This document shows, one piece after another, positions 1 through 8,271 of a DNA stretch of 64,000 nucleotides; within the stretch, counting starts at the first letter, position 1; each line of letters opens with the position of its first letter. The stretch spans positions 248,001 to 312,000 of the forward strand of contig JANRLT010000065.1 in NCBI GenBank assembly GCA_033762255.1, given 5' to 3'. The translations under genes and the position numbers were made by a program. The DNA comes from Pirellulales bacterium (GTDB lineage: Bacteria > Planctomycetota > Planctomycetia > Pirellulales > JALHPA01). Under the pieces are notes generated by a model. It had not been told where the DNA came from, did no database searches, and was given only the letters and a program-made list of their open reading frames with translations.

Positions 1-1227
1 TGTCAGTATCTCTTCTGTACTTCGCAACACCGTTGCTTTGCCAAAGGTATTGGCAATAGAACTATTATGGAACAGCCCCACCCGTTCCTCAATCCACCGC
101 GCACTCACAAACCGTCTCCAGATTGTTTCCCAGGCCTGTTGGATTTGGTGTAATGTTTCCGCTGGGGGCGGCTGCGCGACAACTTTTTTATCACGCGACG
201 GGGCAGCGGCCACGGTGGCTTGGTCAGGTACTGGTTCATCGTTAATTATACGACCATAGGCATTTAGCCCTGGTTGCGGATGCAATTGTTCCCGCGCTGG
301 CTCCTCCACCGGCACAAAGCCCGCCCAGGTTAGTTCCAGGCCCCAGTGTTGTAGCCGCGCGACTTCGTTGATTCGTTCTTGCACGCGCAACCCCCAGACT
401 ACCCCGTACAGATCACGAAACTCTCGCCACGCCGCGGCATAACGGGTATTGGCCAGTGCGGCCAGGTCAAACCTATCAGGTGTGAAATCTCGGGATGCCT
501 TTGCGTCGACATTCGCTTCCAGGGTAAGCGCAGCACGCTGTGTCAAGCCAGGTGTCTGTTTTTCCGCCGATGCCATCGGCGGCTTTGTGATTTGTGTCCG
601 AATCAGCAACGGAACCATACCCAGGCACCCCACCCCCAGCGGCCAATCCCACTCGCCCAAGCGCGCTCCCCCCGACCAGGGGAGCTGCGGCCACAGCAAT
701 ATCGTCTGGGCGGCTGTTAATAGTGCCACCGGCCCTAAATATCGCGTCGGCAGCCAGTTGCTCAGTTGCACTACCAAGAGAATCACCACAAAACCGCCGC
801 GGACCGGTTGACGGTGCAGTTCCCAGGTCCAACCCAACAGCAGCGATTCGAGCGCGGGCCAGATCAACGTGACCCACAGGGTCAGCACAATCAGTTGCCA
901 CGCTCCGTGCTGGGGGCGTTTGGCCCCCAGGATGGCCATCGCGGGCAAGAATGTGGTCGCCACCATCAAAAACCGTACCGGCCCGGCGGCATCTAGGTTT
1001 TCGGCCGTTATCCCGCTCGTACATAGCTGGTATAGGCTCACTCCGTGGCCAATCGTGATCGCCACGCCAGAGAGGATTCCCCACGCCCAAGCGTAGAGCA
1101 GCGTGGTCCCGCGTAATGATATGTATATTGATCCCAGGGATATTATCCCAGCGACTAAAAAAATAACGAGTATAATATTCAAAAACGTTAACACACGTGC
1201 AGCATGAAAAGTAAAGGGGTAAAACAA
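1..1227 (-). CDS. Multi-pass membrane protein, C-terminus cut by window edge
   Basis: The frame is open from the in-frame TAA at 1276-1278 down to base 1, so the 3' end lies outside the window. About seven hydrophobic segments occupy the first ~240 residues (for example VLTFLNIILVIFLVAGII near the start and QLIVLTLWVTLIWPALESL mid-way), followed by a soluble part rich in aromatic and charged residues (SARWIEERVGLFHN near the edge). There is no in-frame ATG near the start. TTG at 1225-1227 is used here and GTG at 1192-1194 is an alternative; neither has a clear Shine-Dalgarno. An ATG-started frame over part of this region gives a low-complexity, non-membrane product and is rejected. No family is recognised. 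It follows the toxin-antitoxin pair on the same strand by about 55 bp. Confidence 0.6.
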   Translation of the reverse strand, partial: MFYPFTFHAARVLTFLNIILVIFLVAGIISLGSIYISLRGTTLLYAWAWGILSGVAITIGHGVSLYQLCTSGITAENLDAAGPVRFLMVATTFLPAMAILGAKRPQHGAWQLIVLTLWVTLIWPALESLLLGWTWELHRQPVRGGFVVILLVVQLSNWLPTRYLGPVALLTAAQTILLWPQLPWSGGARLGEWDWPLGVGCLGMVPLLIRTQITKPPMASAEKQTPGLTQRAALTLEANVDAKASRDFTPDRFDLAALANTRYAAAWREFRDLYGVVWGLRVQERINEVARLQHWGLELTWAGFVPVEEPAREQLHPQPGLNAYGRIINDEPVPDQATVAAAPSRDKKVVAQPPPAETLHQIQQAWETIWRRFVSARWIEERVGLFHNSSIANTFGKATVLRSTEEILT

Positions 1228-1282
1228 GAAACCAGGAGTGCATTTATCAATAAAATCAAAGGCGACTAACTTTGATTACAGT

Positions 1283-1642
1283 TTAACCACGAATTCTAAT
1301 GCGAGATTCTTGCACAATCCAAGTTTTCCCTACCAAAGGCTCAGTCTCAAATAAGGGGATAATTTTACGTAGATTTAACAAGCAATTCTGCTTATCTTGT
1401 CGAACTAGTCGGAATACGATAATTCCTGAATAATCTTTTGGTGGAAAACGTCTTATTTCCGCGAAATCTTGATCAAATGAGACCACAACCCTTTGCTCTA
1501 GCTGGCAAACTTGTGCGATAACCATGTCTGACATGCCAGAAAGAGCCTGCTCACCTACAGTAACCGCATCATGGCCTGCATTCTTAAGTTCGCTGGCAAC
1601 TTCCACGGGTAAATTTTCGACAATTTTGAATTTCAAGATCAT
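1283..1642 (-). CDS. DUF5615-type PIN-like toxin
   Basis: The 119-residue product matches the DUF5615 PIN-like family: a short N-terminal strand with ENLP, then VASELKNAGHDAVTVGE, and the acidic strand VVVSFDQDFAEI. In this family the conserved acidic residues are thought to form a nuclease site resembling PIN/Mut7-C toxins. The start overlaps the stop of the upstream DUF433 gene by 4 bp (ATGA), which implies translational coupling. The pair therefore looks like a type II toxin-antitoxin module. Ribonuclease activity is inferred from the family and not shown by the sequence. Confidence 0.8.
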   Translation of the reverse strand: MILKFKIVENLPVEVASELKNAGHDAVTVGEQALSGMSDMVIAQVCQLEQRVVVSFDQDFAEIRRFPPKDYSGIIVFRLVRQDKQNCLLNLRKIIPLFETEPLVGKTWIVQESRIRIRG

Positions 1643-1875
1643 CCCACACCCTGCGGTAGGGTCACGATACGTTCCTGGGCTAGTTCGGCGGCATAACTCA
1701 ACGCCGCCGCCAAATCTTGGGATGATAAAGCCGGATAACTTTGTAGGATTTCCCGTTGGTCCAAACCTGCGGCCAAATTGTCAAGAATCACACTGATTGG
1801 GATCCTGGTGCCACGTATGCATGCTTGACCCTGACAAATTGCGGGATCAAAGGCGATATGCGACTGCCAATTCAT
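1639..1875 (-). CDS. DUF433 antitoxin
   Basis: The 78-residue product has the DUF433 pattern: an I-x-F-DP-x-I-C-x-G-x-x-C-I-R-GTRI block near residues 8-26, followed by VILDNLAAGLDQREILQSYPAL, a small helix-turn-helix-like region found in VapB-like antitoxins. It lies directly upstream of, and overlaps by 4 bp, the DUF5615 gene. An AAGG element sits about 7 nt before the ATG. Such antitoxins normally bind their own promoter; the AT-rich 218 bp upstream is where that promoter would be, but no clear operator was identified. Confidence 0.82.
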   Translation of the reverse strand: MNWQSHIAFDPAICQGQACIRGTRIPISVILDNLAAGLDQREILQSYPALSSQDLAAALSYAAELAQERIVTLPQGVG

Positions 1876-2093
1876 TGTGACCTTTCTACATTAAAGGGTA
1901 TACAGTTGAGGTTAATTCTATTATACCGCCTGGGCGGACCCTGCGGACCAAAAATGTTGCCAAAACGCCACATCTTTCCTTGCCCTGGGGCATTTTACCG
2001 CGCATCCTTGTGGAGTGAATGTGCGAACCGGGATGATTCAAAGCCCCCCCGTCCGCAACCTTAAATTTATCAAATATTCCCCTGGAGGCGACC

Positions 2094-2321
2094 ATGAAAT
2101 TTTCACGCGTATTCCTGGCGGCGGCGCTCTTTTGTAGCCTCGTGCAAAACGCCCCGGCGGTGGAAATGTTCACCCACTTTGGTCGCGAGATGGATCGCCT
2201 GGGCTTTGAACCATTAAACGCCGTCAAACGCAAATATCCCGGTTACCGCCTGCCCAACGGTCAGCGCATCCCGGTGCAGCCCGCGCCCGGGGCGCATCCG
2301 TGGTCGTGGCGTGGTTGGTAG
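2094..2321 (+). CDS. Small exported hypothetical protein
   Basis: The 75-residue product starts with a typical signal peptide (MKFSRVFLAAALFCSLVQNA, cleavage predicted after APA or AVE). The mature part is about 50 residues with the terms FTHFGREMDRLGFEP and an RLPNGQRIPV segment, ending in a Trp-rich HPWSWRGW. A good Shine-Dalgarno (GGAGG) lies 6 nt upstream of the ATG. No family is recognised. The signal peptide and ribosome site support a real gene rather than a chance frame. Confidence 0.6.
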   Translation: MKFSRVFLAAALFCSLVQNAPAVEMFTHFGREMDRLGFEPLNAVKRKYPGYRLPNGQRIPVQPAPGAHPWSWRGW

Positions 2322-2404
2322 TAGCGTATTCCGTAAGCAAGATTAAGAGTATTAAACCGGACGCTAGCGCGTGGCGGCAGATGATTTACGCAGTTAGTGT
2401 CAAA

Positions 2405-2450
2405 TCAGCCGTTGGGCGCTAGCCCACGGTTGCTGTGCCGTAAACGTCCA
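2405..2450. repeat. REP-like intergenic palindrome, copy 1
   Basis: The stretch holds the imperfect palindrome CCGTtGGGC-GCTA-GCCCaCGG at 2409-2429, followed by a GTGCCGTAAACGTCC tail. A related palindrome with a similar tail occurs at about 60545-60655. It lies between the small exported gene and trpC. Confidence 0.5.
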
Positions 2451-2528
2451 AACAGTTACATGTTGTATTTTGCCAGATTTCCCTATAGATCGCTGGCGGG
2501 AACGCGCCGATCCGCGTAAATTAGTCGT

Positions 2529-3311
2529 ATGGATATTCTTGCGGAAATTGTCGCCCATAAACGCGCCGAAGTCGCCGCCGCGCGCGCCCAAACACCGCTG
2601 GTCCAGATCCAAGCTGGGTTGGCCGATGCGCCGCCGGTGCGAAATTTTTTTCAGCCGCTCGCCCAGCCGGGGGGGATCAAGCTAATTGCCGAGGTCAAGC
2701 GCGCGAGCCCCTCCGCCGGTTTGATCAGGCCAGACCTGGACCCGGTGGCGATTGCCCGGGTGTATGAGTCCGCGGGGGCGAGCTGCCTGAGCGTGCTGAC
2801 CGACGCGCGGTACTTTCAGGGGTCGCTGGAGGACCTGACAGCGGTCAAGCGGGGGGTCGCGCTACCCGTGCTGCGCAAGGATTTTATCATTGATCCGTAT
2901 CAAGTCTACGAAGCCCGCGCGGCGGGAGCCGACGCCGTACTACTGATTGCTGAATGTCTGGACGATTGCGACCTGCGTTCGCTGCACAATCTAATTGTGG
3001 ATTTGGGGATGACGCCGCTGGTGGAGATTTATGACGCGGAGAATCTGCAGCGGGTCTTTGACGCGGGAGCCACGCTAATCGGCGTCAATAACCGTAATTT
3101 GCGAACCATGGTCACCGACCTGGGCCATGCGCTGCGGTTGCGCCCCCGGGTCCCCGACCAATGCGTATTTGTCGCCGAAAGCGGCATCAAGACCCGCGCC
3201 GACGTGGAGCAACTGATCGCGGCCCGCGTGGATGCGATGCTGGTCGGCGAGAGCCTGCTCCGCCAGCCGGATCTGGCGGCGGCGGTGCGGGGACTGTTAG
3301 AAAGTGGCTAA
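2529..3311 (+). CDS. trpC: Indole-3-glycerol phosphate synthase
   Basis: It converts CdRP to indole-3-glycerol phosphate in tryptophan synthesis, in the cytoplasm. The 260-residue length is normal for a monofunctional TrpC barrel. Visible signatures are ILAEIVAHKRAEV at the N-terminus, IAEVKRASPSAG (catalytic Lys), LRKDFIIDPYQVYEARAAGADAVLLI, VEIYDAENL, GVNNRNLRT and the phosphate-binding VAESGIKT followed by DAMLVGESLL. No other trp gene is nearby, so it is an isolated locus. Confidence 0.95.
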   Translation: MDILAEIVAHKRAEVAAARAQTPLVQIQAGLADAPPVRNFFQPLAQPGGIKLIAEVKRASPSAGLIRPDLDPVAIARVYESAGASCLSVLTDARYFQGSLEDLTAVKRGVALPVLRKDFIIDPYQVYEARAAGADAVLLIAECLDDCDLRSLHNLIVDLGMTPLVEIYDAENLQRVFDAGATLIGVNNRNLRTMVTDLGHALRLRPRVPDQCVFVAESGIKTRADVEQLIAARVDAMLVGESLLRQPDLAAAVRGLLESG

Positions 3312-3467
3312 TGCCAAGTCCTCAACCGCTAAGACAAGAAGGGGACTGGGGATTTCAAAGAGAAGCAAACATCCGCATTGCGTGGCTTCAACTTGAAATT
3401 AGAAATTTGAGAAGCCGATCCGTGAAAATCTGTAAAATCCGCAGCATCTGTGTTCCCGTCTTTTAAA

Positions 3468-3908
3468 ATGTATTCCGCTAGGCCTCACCCCATGCACTAT
3501 GCCACCGATCGCACGTTGCAACCGGCGGAGTTTATTGACCTGTTGCGGCGTTCCACACTGGCGGCGCGGCGGCCCGTGGATGACGTGGCGACGATCACGG
3601 CGATGCTCGCCCGGGCCAACTTGCTGGTCACCGCCTGGGAGGGAGAGTTGCTGGTGGGGGTCGCGCGGTCGTTGACTGATTTTGAGTATTGCTGTTATTT
3701 GTCGGATTTGGCGGTTGATGCCGCCTATCAGCGGCTGGGAATCGGCCGCGAGCTGATTCGCCGGACCCAGGCGCAATTAGGTCCGCGGGCGACATTAATT
3801 CTCTTATCCGCGCCCGCCGCCGTGGATTACTATCCGCGCTTGGGCTTTACCGCGCACCCCTCGGCCTGGACGATCAACGCACGGAAAGAGCTTCTGAGCC
3901 ATGATTAG
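3468..3908 (+). CDS. GNAT-family N-acetyltransferase
   Basis: The product (146 residues from this ATG, 138 from the ATG at 3492) has the GNAT fold signature: a beta-strand pair [35 protein letters not shown], the acetyl-CoA loop RLGIGREL (Q/R-x-x-G-x-G/A type), and the terminal YYPRLGF typical of YhbS/ElaA-like enzymes. The substrate cannot be deduced. Upstream DNA contains AATCTGTAAAATCCGC-type sequence seen in dispersed planctomycete intergenic repeats. The start is uncertain between 3450 (GTG), 3468 and 3492. Confidence 0.85.
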   Translation: MYSARPHPMHYATDRTLQPAEFIDLLRRSTLAARRPVDDVATITAMLARANLLVTAWEGELLVGVARSLTDFEYCCYLSDLAVDAAYQRLGIGRELIRRTQAQLGPRATLILLSAPAAVDYYPRLGFTAHPSAWTINARKELLSHD

Positions 3909-3923
3909 ATTCGGTGCGCCAAT

Positions 3924-5099
3924 TTAGCCTTCCGCCGTGGCGGCGGGGACGCGCGGCTGGATGTTGCGGCGGTATTCTCCCGGTGTTTTTCCCTCGTCCC
4001 GTTTAAAGACCACGCTCAGATACTCGCTATGGCGAAAGCCGGTCAGACTAGCGATTTCAGTCAGGGGCAGTTCGGTTTCGGCCAGCAGTTCCTTGACCCG
4101 CTTGAGCTGCGCCAAGCGGATTTCTTGCTGCGGCGAGCGGCGCAAGTACTTGCGAAACAGCCGCTCCAAGACACTTCGCGAAACTTGCAGATGCCGCAGC
4201 AAATCCGGCACGGTGATCCCCCGGCAGGCATGTTCGCGAATAAATCGCACCGCGGCGGAAACATCGGCATTGTCGATCGCCAACACATCGGTGGAATGCC
4301 GCGTCACCACGCCCACCGGTTCGACCACGACTTGATGCAGGGGGGGCGTCTGGCCCGTCATCAGTTGATCAAGCATTTGCGCCGCTTCAAAGCCAATCCT
4401 GCGCGGGTTAAGCACCACGCTGGATAGGGGGGGGTCGCACAGATCGCAGAGGATTTCGTCATTATCCACGCCTATGACCGCCACTTCCTCTGGCACGGCC
4501 AAATCCATTCTGCGGCAGGCATCAAGCACGTTTTGCCCGCGCAGGTCGTTGGCGGCAAAGACACCCACGGGGCTTTTGAGCTTTTTTAGCCAGATGCAGA
4601 GTCGCTTTTGTTGTTCGTCCCAGGGGAGCGCGTTCATTCCCAGCCAGTCGGATTCAAAGACGGCGCAACTGGTCGGTTGGGGGATGGCCGCCAAAAAGCC
4701 GTCCCGCCGCCTCCGCGACCACAGGTGATTCCCAAACCCGCAGAACGCAAAATTACGAAAGCCCCTTTCCAGCAAATGCGCTGCCGCCATGCCGCCAATG
4801 GACTCGTGGTTGTTCCAAATATTCGGCAAGCCCTGGTCGCCATGGATATCCGTCAAATCGACGGCGGGAATACCCAACCGCTGGATCAGCCGGACGACCT
4901 CGGGCGAGGCCGACCGCGTAATAATGCCATCCCCCTGCCAATCTTTCAGCCAGGTTGGCGGCGGAGCCATCAGTTCCCGCAAATCCAGCGATACCGACCA
5001 ATGCCGGAGCGAAACCAAATACTGCGCAATCCCGCGCAGGACTTCCCGCCCAAAATAAAGCGATGTTTCCACCATGAGCAACACATTTTTGCGATCCAT
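3924..5099 (-). CDS. XylR-type AraC-family regulator with LacI-like sensor domain
   Basis: Cytoplasmic transcription factor. The first ~280 residues resemble a LacI/periplasmic-binding sugar-sensor domain (NVLLMVETSLYFGREVLRGI, later VFAANDLRGQNVLDACR and EEVAVIGVDNDEILCDLCDPPLSSV). The last ~100 residues form an AraC double helix-turn-helix (GITVPDLLRHLQVSRSVLER, RKYLRRSPQQEIRLAQLKRVKELL, ASLTGFRHSEYLSVVFKRDEGKTPGEYR). This architecture is that of E. coli XylR and many planctomycete carbohydrate regulators. The start at 5099 is preferred because the GAGG ribosome site lies within the 8-codon longer version. The ligand is unknown, and no sugar-use genes are adjacent. Confidence 0.92.
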   Translation of the reverse strand: MDRKNVLLMVETSLYFGREVLRGIAQYLVSLRHWSVSLDLRELMAPPPTWLKDWQGDGIITRSASPEVVRLIQRLGIPAVDLTDIHGDQGLPNIWNNHESIGGMAAAHLLERGFRNFAFCGFGNHLWSRRRRDGFLAAIPQPTSCAVFESDWLGMNALPWDEQQKRLCIWLKKLKSPVGVFAANDLRGQNVLDACRRMDLAVPEEVAVIGVDNDEILCDLCDPPLSSVVLNPRRIGFEAAQMLDQLMTGQTPPLHQVVVEPVGVVTRHSTDVLAIDNADVSAAVRFIREHACRGITVPDLLRHLQVSRSVLERLFRKYLRRSPQQEIRLAQLKRVKELLAETELPLTEIASLTGFRHSEYLSVVFKRDEGKTPGEYRRNIQPRVPAATAEG

Positions 5100-5154
5100 T
5101 GCCAAACGTTGACCTCTTTCCAAATGTTAAATTACTTTACACTCCCCTTACCCT

Positions 5155-5192
5155 ACTATAACCACAATGCGCAAAGATTCTCAAGATTGAGA
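5155..5192 (-). promoter_or_regulatory. Candidate promoter and operator of the xylR-type gene
   Basis: Read on the minus strand: TTGAGA (5184-5179), an 18-nt spacer, then TATAGT (5160-5155), each one mismatch from the sigma-70 consensus. It sits about 55 nt upstream of the chosen start. The -35 box lies inside the near-palindrome TCTCAAGATTGAGA (5179-5192), which would suit autoregulation. This is inferred from sequence only. Confidence 0.45.
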
Positions 5193-5557
5193 TTCTTGAC
5201 ATAACCGGTTTTTCCCCGGGCGATCCTTGCGGCAGGAAACTTGGGGAAGTGCCTTTTCCATCAGACTTATTAAAATTACGTCAATATTTGCGAATACAAG
5301 CAGTTGGATTAGGAAAAGATTCTCAACCAAGAGTTGGATAATCTCATTGATTTCTCTTTTTCGACAAGTGTAAAATTTATCAAGAAACACTAGTTTATGT
5401 TAATCTTTGCGAGGGGTCACTTTCCGGGGTTTTGCCCTTTGGATGCTTCTCTCCGCAATCTTTGTTAAGCTGAGTGTTCCCGCCGTTCGTTTGCGGGGGG
5501 TGGAAAGAATCAGTCTGCCTCCCCACTTCTTTTAACCTTGTGTGAAAGTTCCTGCGC
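5193..5557. other. AT-rich intergenic region between divergent genes
   Basis: No gene is supported here. The stretch is more AT-rich than its surroundings. It contains a GATTCTCAA word at 5319-5327 that also occurs at 5176-5184 in the promoter region of the xylR-type gene, so both could belong to one regulatory region serving the two divergent transcripts. Confidence 0.35.
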
Positions 5558-5617
5558 ATGCCCCGCACCGCGTTGCCTATGCCTGTGTGCCGCACGATCA
5601 ATATTCCCGTACTTGGG

Positions 5618-8062
5618 ATGGCTCTATTTCATTTTTATTACGCCATGGCGCGGAGTGGGTTTTGGGCCGCAGCGATCTGGCTGGTCTGGCTGTTTTGTTC
5701 CCTCCCCCGCGCGGCCGTAGCTGATGCGCCATTGCCGCAAATTGACTTTGCCACGCAAATCCAACCCATCCTGGCTAGGCGTTGTTATTCGTGTCATGGC
5801 CCGGGTCACGACGAAGGGGGTTTGCGACTGCACAAGCCCGAGGCGGCCTTTCAAAAGCTCGATTCCGACAAACATGCCATTGTCGCGGGAAAACCCGACT
5901 CTAGCGAACTGTTGCGGCGGATCAGCGCCGAAGATGCCGACGAACGGATGCCCCCTACCGGTAAACCCCTCAGTGAGGCCGAAGTCTCGCTTGTCCGCGC
6001 CTGGATTGAACAAGGAGCCAAATGGGAAGCCCATTGGGCGTTTCAACCGATCAAACCCGTCGAGCCGCCAGTCGTGCGACAGTCCGACTGGGTGCGCAAC
6101 CCCATTGACGCGTTCATTTTACAAAAACTGGAACAGGCGGAATTGTCCCCGGTGGGAGAGGCGTCCAAACTGGCCTGGATTCGCCGAGCGACCTTTAATA
6201 CGACCGGCCTCCCCCCCAGTCCCGCGGAAATTGCGGACTTTCTGGCGGACAATTCACCGCAGGCCCACGATCGTGTGATCGACCGGTTGCTGGCCAGTCC
6301 GCATTACGGAGAGCACGCCGGGCGGAAATGGCTGGACCTGGTCCGCTATGCCGAGACGAATAGTTTTGAGCGGGACGGCGTCAAACCGAACGCCTGGCGC
6401 TATCGTGATTATGTCATCCGCGCCTTTAACAGCGACAAACCGTACGATCGCTTTATCAAGGAACAACTGGCCGGGGACGAACTCCCAGACGGCGGGACCG
6501 AGGGAATCATCGCTGCCGGATACTACCGCCTGGGCCTGTGGGATGACGAACCGGCCGACCCAGAGCAAGCCCGCTATGATGAATTGGACGATATGGTCAG
6601 CACGACTAGCCAGGTGTTTTTGGGCCTGACCGTGGGCTGTGCCCGTTGTCACGATCACAAAATCGACCCAATCCCACAAAAAGACTATTACGCATTTTTG
6701 GCATTTCTGCACGAGATCCAACCCTATGGCCGCCGCGGTGACGGCAACAATTACAACCAAGTTGCTATTCAAACAGAAGAACAAGCCGAGGCTCAACGAT
6801 TATGGCTTAGCGAGCAAGAGCGCTTGGGGGGGGAAATTCGCGCGCTGGAACTGATTGCGCTGCAAAAACTGCCGGAAGTGGAGAAGGCGGACAAGTCTGA
6901 GGAGGAGCAATTAGTCCGCACCCGCGAACGGATTAAGGACCTATTGCAGCCGCAGGAACACCACATTTATCAAACTTTTCGCCAGCAATTGGAGGAGCTA
7001 AAAAAGAAAGGCCCCACCACGGCGCAGGCCCTGAGTATTGTCACCTACCCCGCGCCGCCCGTCACCCAAGTGCTACTGCGGGGAAATCCCCACACACCGG
7101 GAGACGCGGTCGAGCCGCAGTTTTTGGATGTGTTGGGGGGAGGAACGCCCGCGGTCCAATCCTCTGCGGGCGGAAAAACCTCGGGCAGGCGGACGGCCTT
7201 GGCCAACTGGATTGCCTCCCCAGAAAATTACACCACCGCGCGGGTCATGGCCAATCGGGTCTGGCAGCAGCATTTTGGGCGGGGAATTGTGCGCTCGGCA
7301 AATAACTTTGGCAATTTGGGGACGCCGCCGACTCATCCGGAGCTGCTGGATTTTTTGGCTGGCGAGCTGATCCACAACGGCTGGCGGCTAAAACCATTGC
7401 ACAAGTTGATCATGTCCTCCCAGGTGTATCGCCTGGCCTACGCCGATCATCCAGTGGCTGTGACCCGCGATCCCGCGAACGAGTTGTATTGGCGGTACGA
7501 TATGCGGCGGCTCAGCGCGGAGGAAGTCCGCGACACCATGCATGTGGTGACCGGGGAATTTAACAATCAAATGTTTGGGCCAAGCTTTTACCCCCAAATT
7601 CAGGCCGAGGTACTAGCGGGACAATCCGTCCCGGGAAACGGTTGGGGTAAATCCTCCGCCGCGGAAGAAGCCCGCCGCAGCATTTATATCCATGTCAAGC
7701 GCTCGCTAATCACTCCGCTTTTGTCCGTGTTTGACTTTCCCGAAACTGACAGCAGTTGCGAAGGGCGGTTTATCACCACGCAGCCCAGCCAGGCGCTGGC
7801 CATGTTTAACGGAGAATTTTTTCACCAGCGGGCGGCGGCCCTGGCCGAGCGGGTGACACGCGAAAAACCTAATGACCGCGCGGCCCAGGTGGCAACGGCC
7901 CTGGGCTATGCCCTGCAGCGTCCCGCCGACCCGGCGGATGTGGATCGCGGCGTGGCCCTGATAGGTCAATTGCAAGAACAGCACAAGTTGAGCGACGCGG
8001 AGGCGTTAAAATATTATTGTCTGAGCGTGCTCAACCGTAACGAAGCGATTTACGTCGAGTAA
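5618..8062 (+). CDS. Planctomycete cytochrome-c-like / DUF1549 / DUF1553 protein
   Basis: A large exported protein of a family greatly expanded in planctomycetes. After a hydrophobic N-terminal segment (ARSGFWAAAIWLVWLFCSL) comes a cytochrome-c-like PSCyt1 domain with heme motif CYSCHG. DUF1549 follows (NPIDAFILQKLEQAELSP through KPYDRFIKEQLAGDEL) with a second CxxCH in CARCHDHKIDPI. DUF1553 ends the protein (TALANWIASPENYTTARVMANR, NFGNLGTPPTHPELLDFLA). A Lys/Glu-rich coiled stretch separates the two DUFs. The start is uncertain (ATG at 5558, 5618 or 5645). The next gene, a DUF1501 protein 209 bp downstream, is its usual partner. The reaction is unknown; roles in polysaccharide breakdown or redox chemistry have been suggested for such pairs. 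Confidence 0.92.
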   Translation: MALFHFYYAMARSGFWAAAIWLVWLFCSLPRAAVADAPLPQIDFATQIQPILARRCYSCHGPGHDEGGLRLHKPEAAFQKLDSDKHAIVAGKPDSSELLRRISAEDADERMPPTGKPLSEAEVSLVRAWIEQGAKWEAHWAFQPIKPVEPPVVRQSDWVRNPIDAFILQKLEQAELSPVGEASKLAWIRRATFNTTGLPPSPAEIADFLADNSPQAHDRVIDRLLASPHYGEHAGRKWLDLVRYAETNSFERDGVKPNAWRYRDYVIRAFNSDKPYDRFIKEQLAGDELPDGGTEGIIAAGYYRLGLWDDEPADPEQARYDELDDMVSTTSQVFLGLTVGCARCHDHKIDPIPQKDYYAFLAFLHEIQPYGRRGDGNNYNQVAIQTEEQAEAQRLWLSEQERLGGEIRALELIALQKLPEVEKADKSEEEQLVRTRERIKDLLQPQEHHIYQTFRQQLEELKKKGPTTAQALSIVTYPAPPVTQVLLRGNPHTPGDAVEPQFLDVLGGGTPAVQSSAGGKTSGRRTALANWIASPENYTTARVMANRVWQQHFGRGIVRSANNFGNLGTPPTHPELLDFLAGELIHNGWRLKPLHKLIMSSQVYRLAYADHPVAVTRDPANELYWRYDMRRLSAEEVRDTMHVVTGEFNNQMFGPSFYPQIQAEVLAGQSVPGNGWGKSSAAEEARRSIYIHVKRSLITPLLSVFDFPETDSSCEGRFITTQPSQALAMFNGEFFHQRAAALAERVTREKPNDRAAQVATALGYALQRPADPADVDRGVALIGQLQEQHKLSDAEALKYYCLSVLNRNEAIYVE

Positions 8063-8130
8063 ATGGAAGAGGCGACTCTGTCGCCGATTTGGTTTTTTTG
8101 GCAGGTGTTGGATTTAGGCAATTGGAAATT

Positions 8131-8271
8131 TCGGATTTCAAATTTGAGATTTGTGATACCCAAAATACTCCCTGCTCTCAGCACCAATTCTAATTTACCC
8201 AATTCCCATTTTGTAATTCACCTTCCCCATTCTTAATTTTGAATTCTTAATTTTTAATTCTGCCCACTCCC
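8131..8271. repeat. Low-complexity AT-rich intergenic repeat
   Basis: Between the two genes of the first couple lies text of the type ATTCTTAATTTTGAATTC followed by TTAATTTTTAATTCTG, with AAATTTC/GAAATTT words at 8145-8165. Similar wording recurs around 44655-44700 and 45752-45788, so it probably belongs to a dispersed low-complexity repeat class and not to a gene. Confidence 0.4.

Noticed and set aside
476-1243. ATG-started minus-strand frame of 255 residues at the left edge
   Set aside because: Composition is Arg/Asp/Gly-rich without structure, whereas the next frame on the same strand runs through to base 1 and gives clear transmembrane helices; the second is the real gene even without an ATG.
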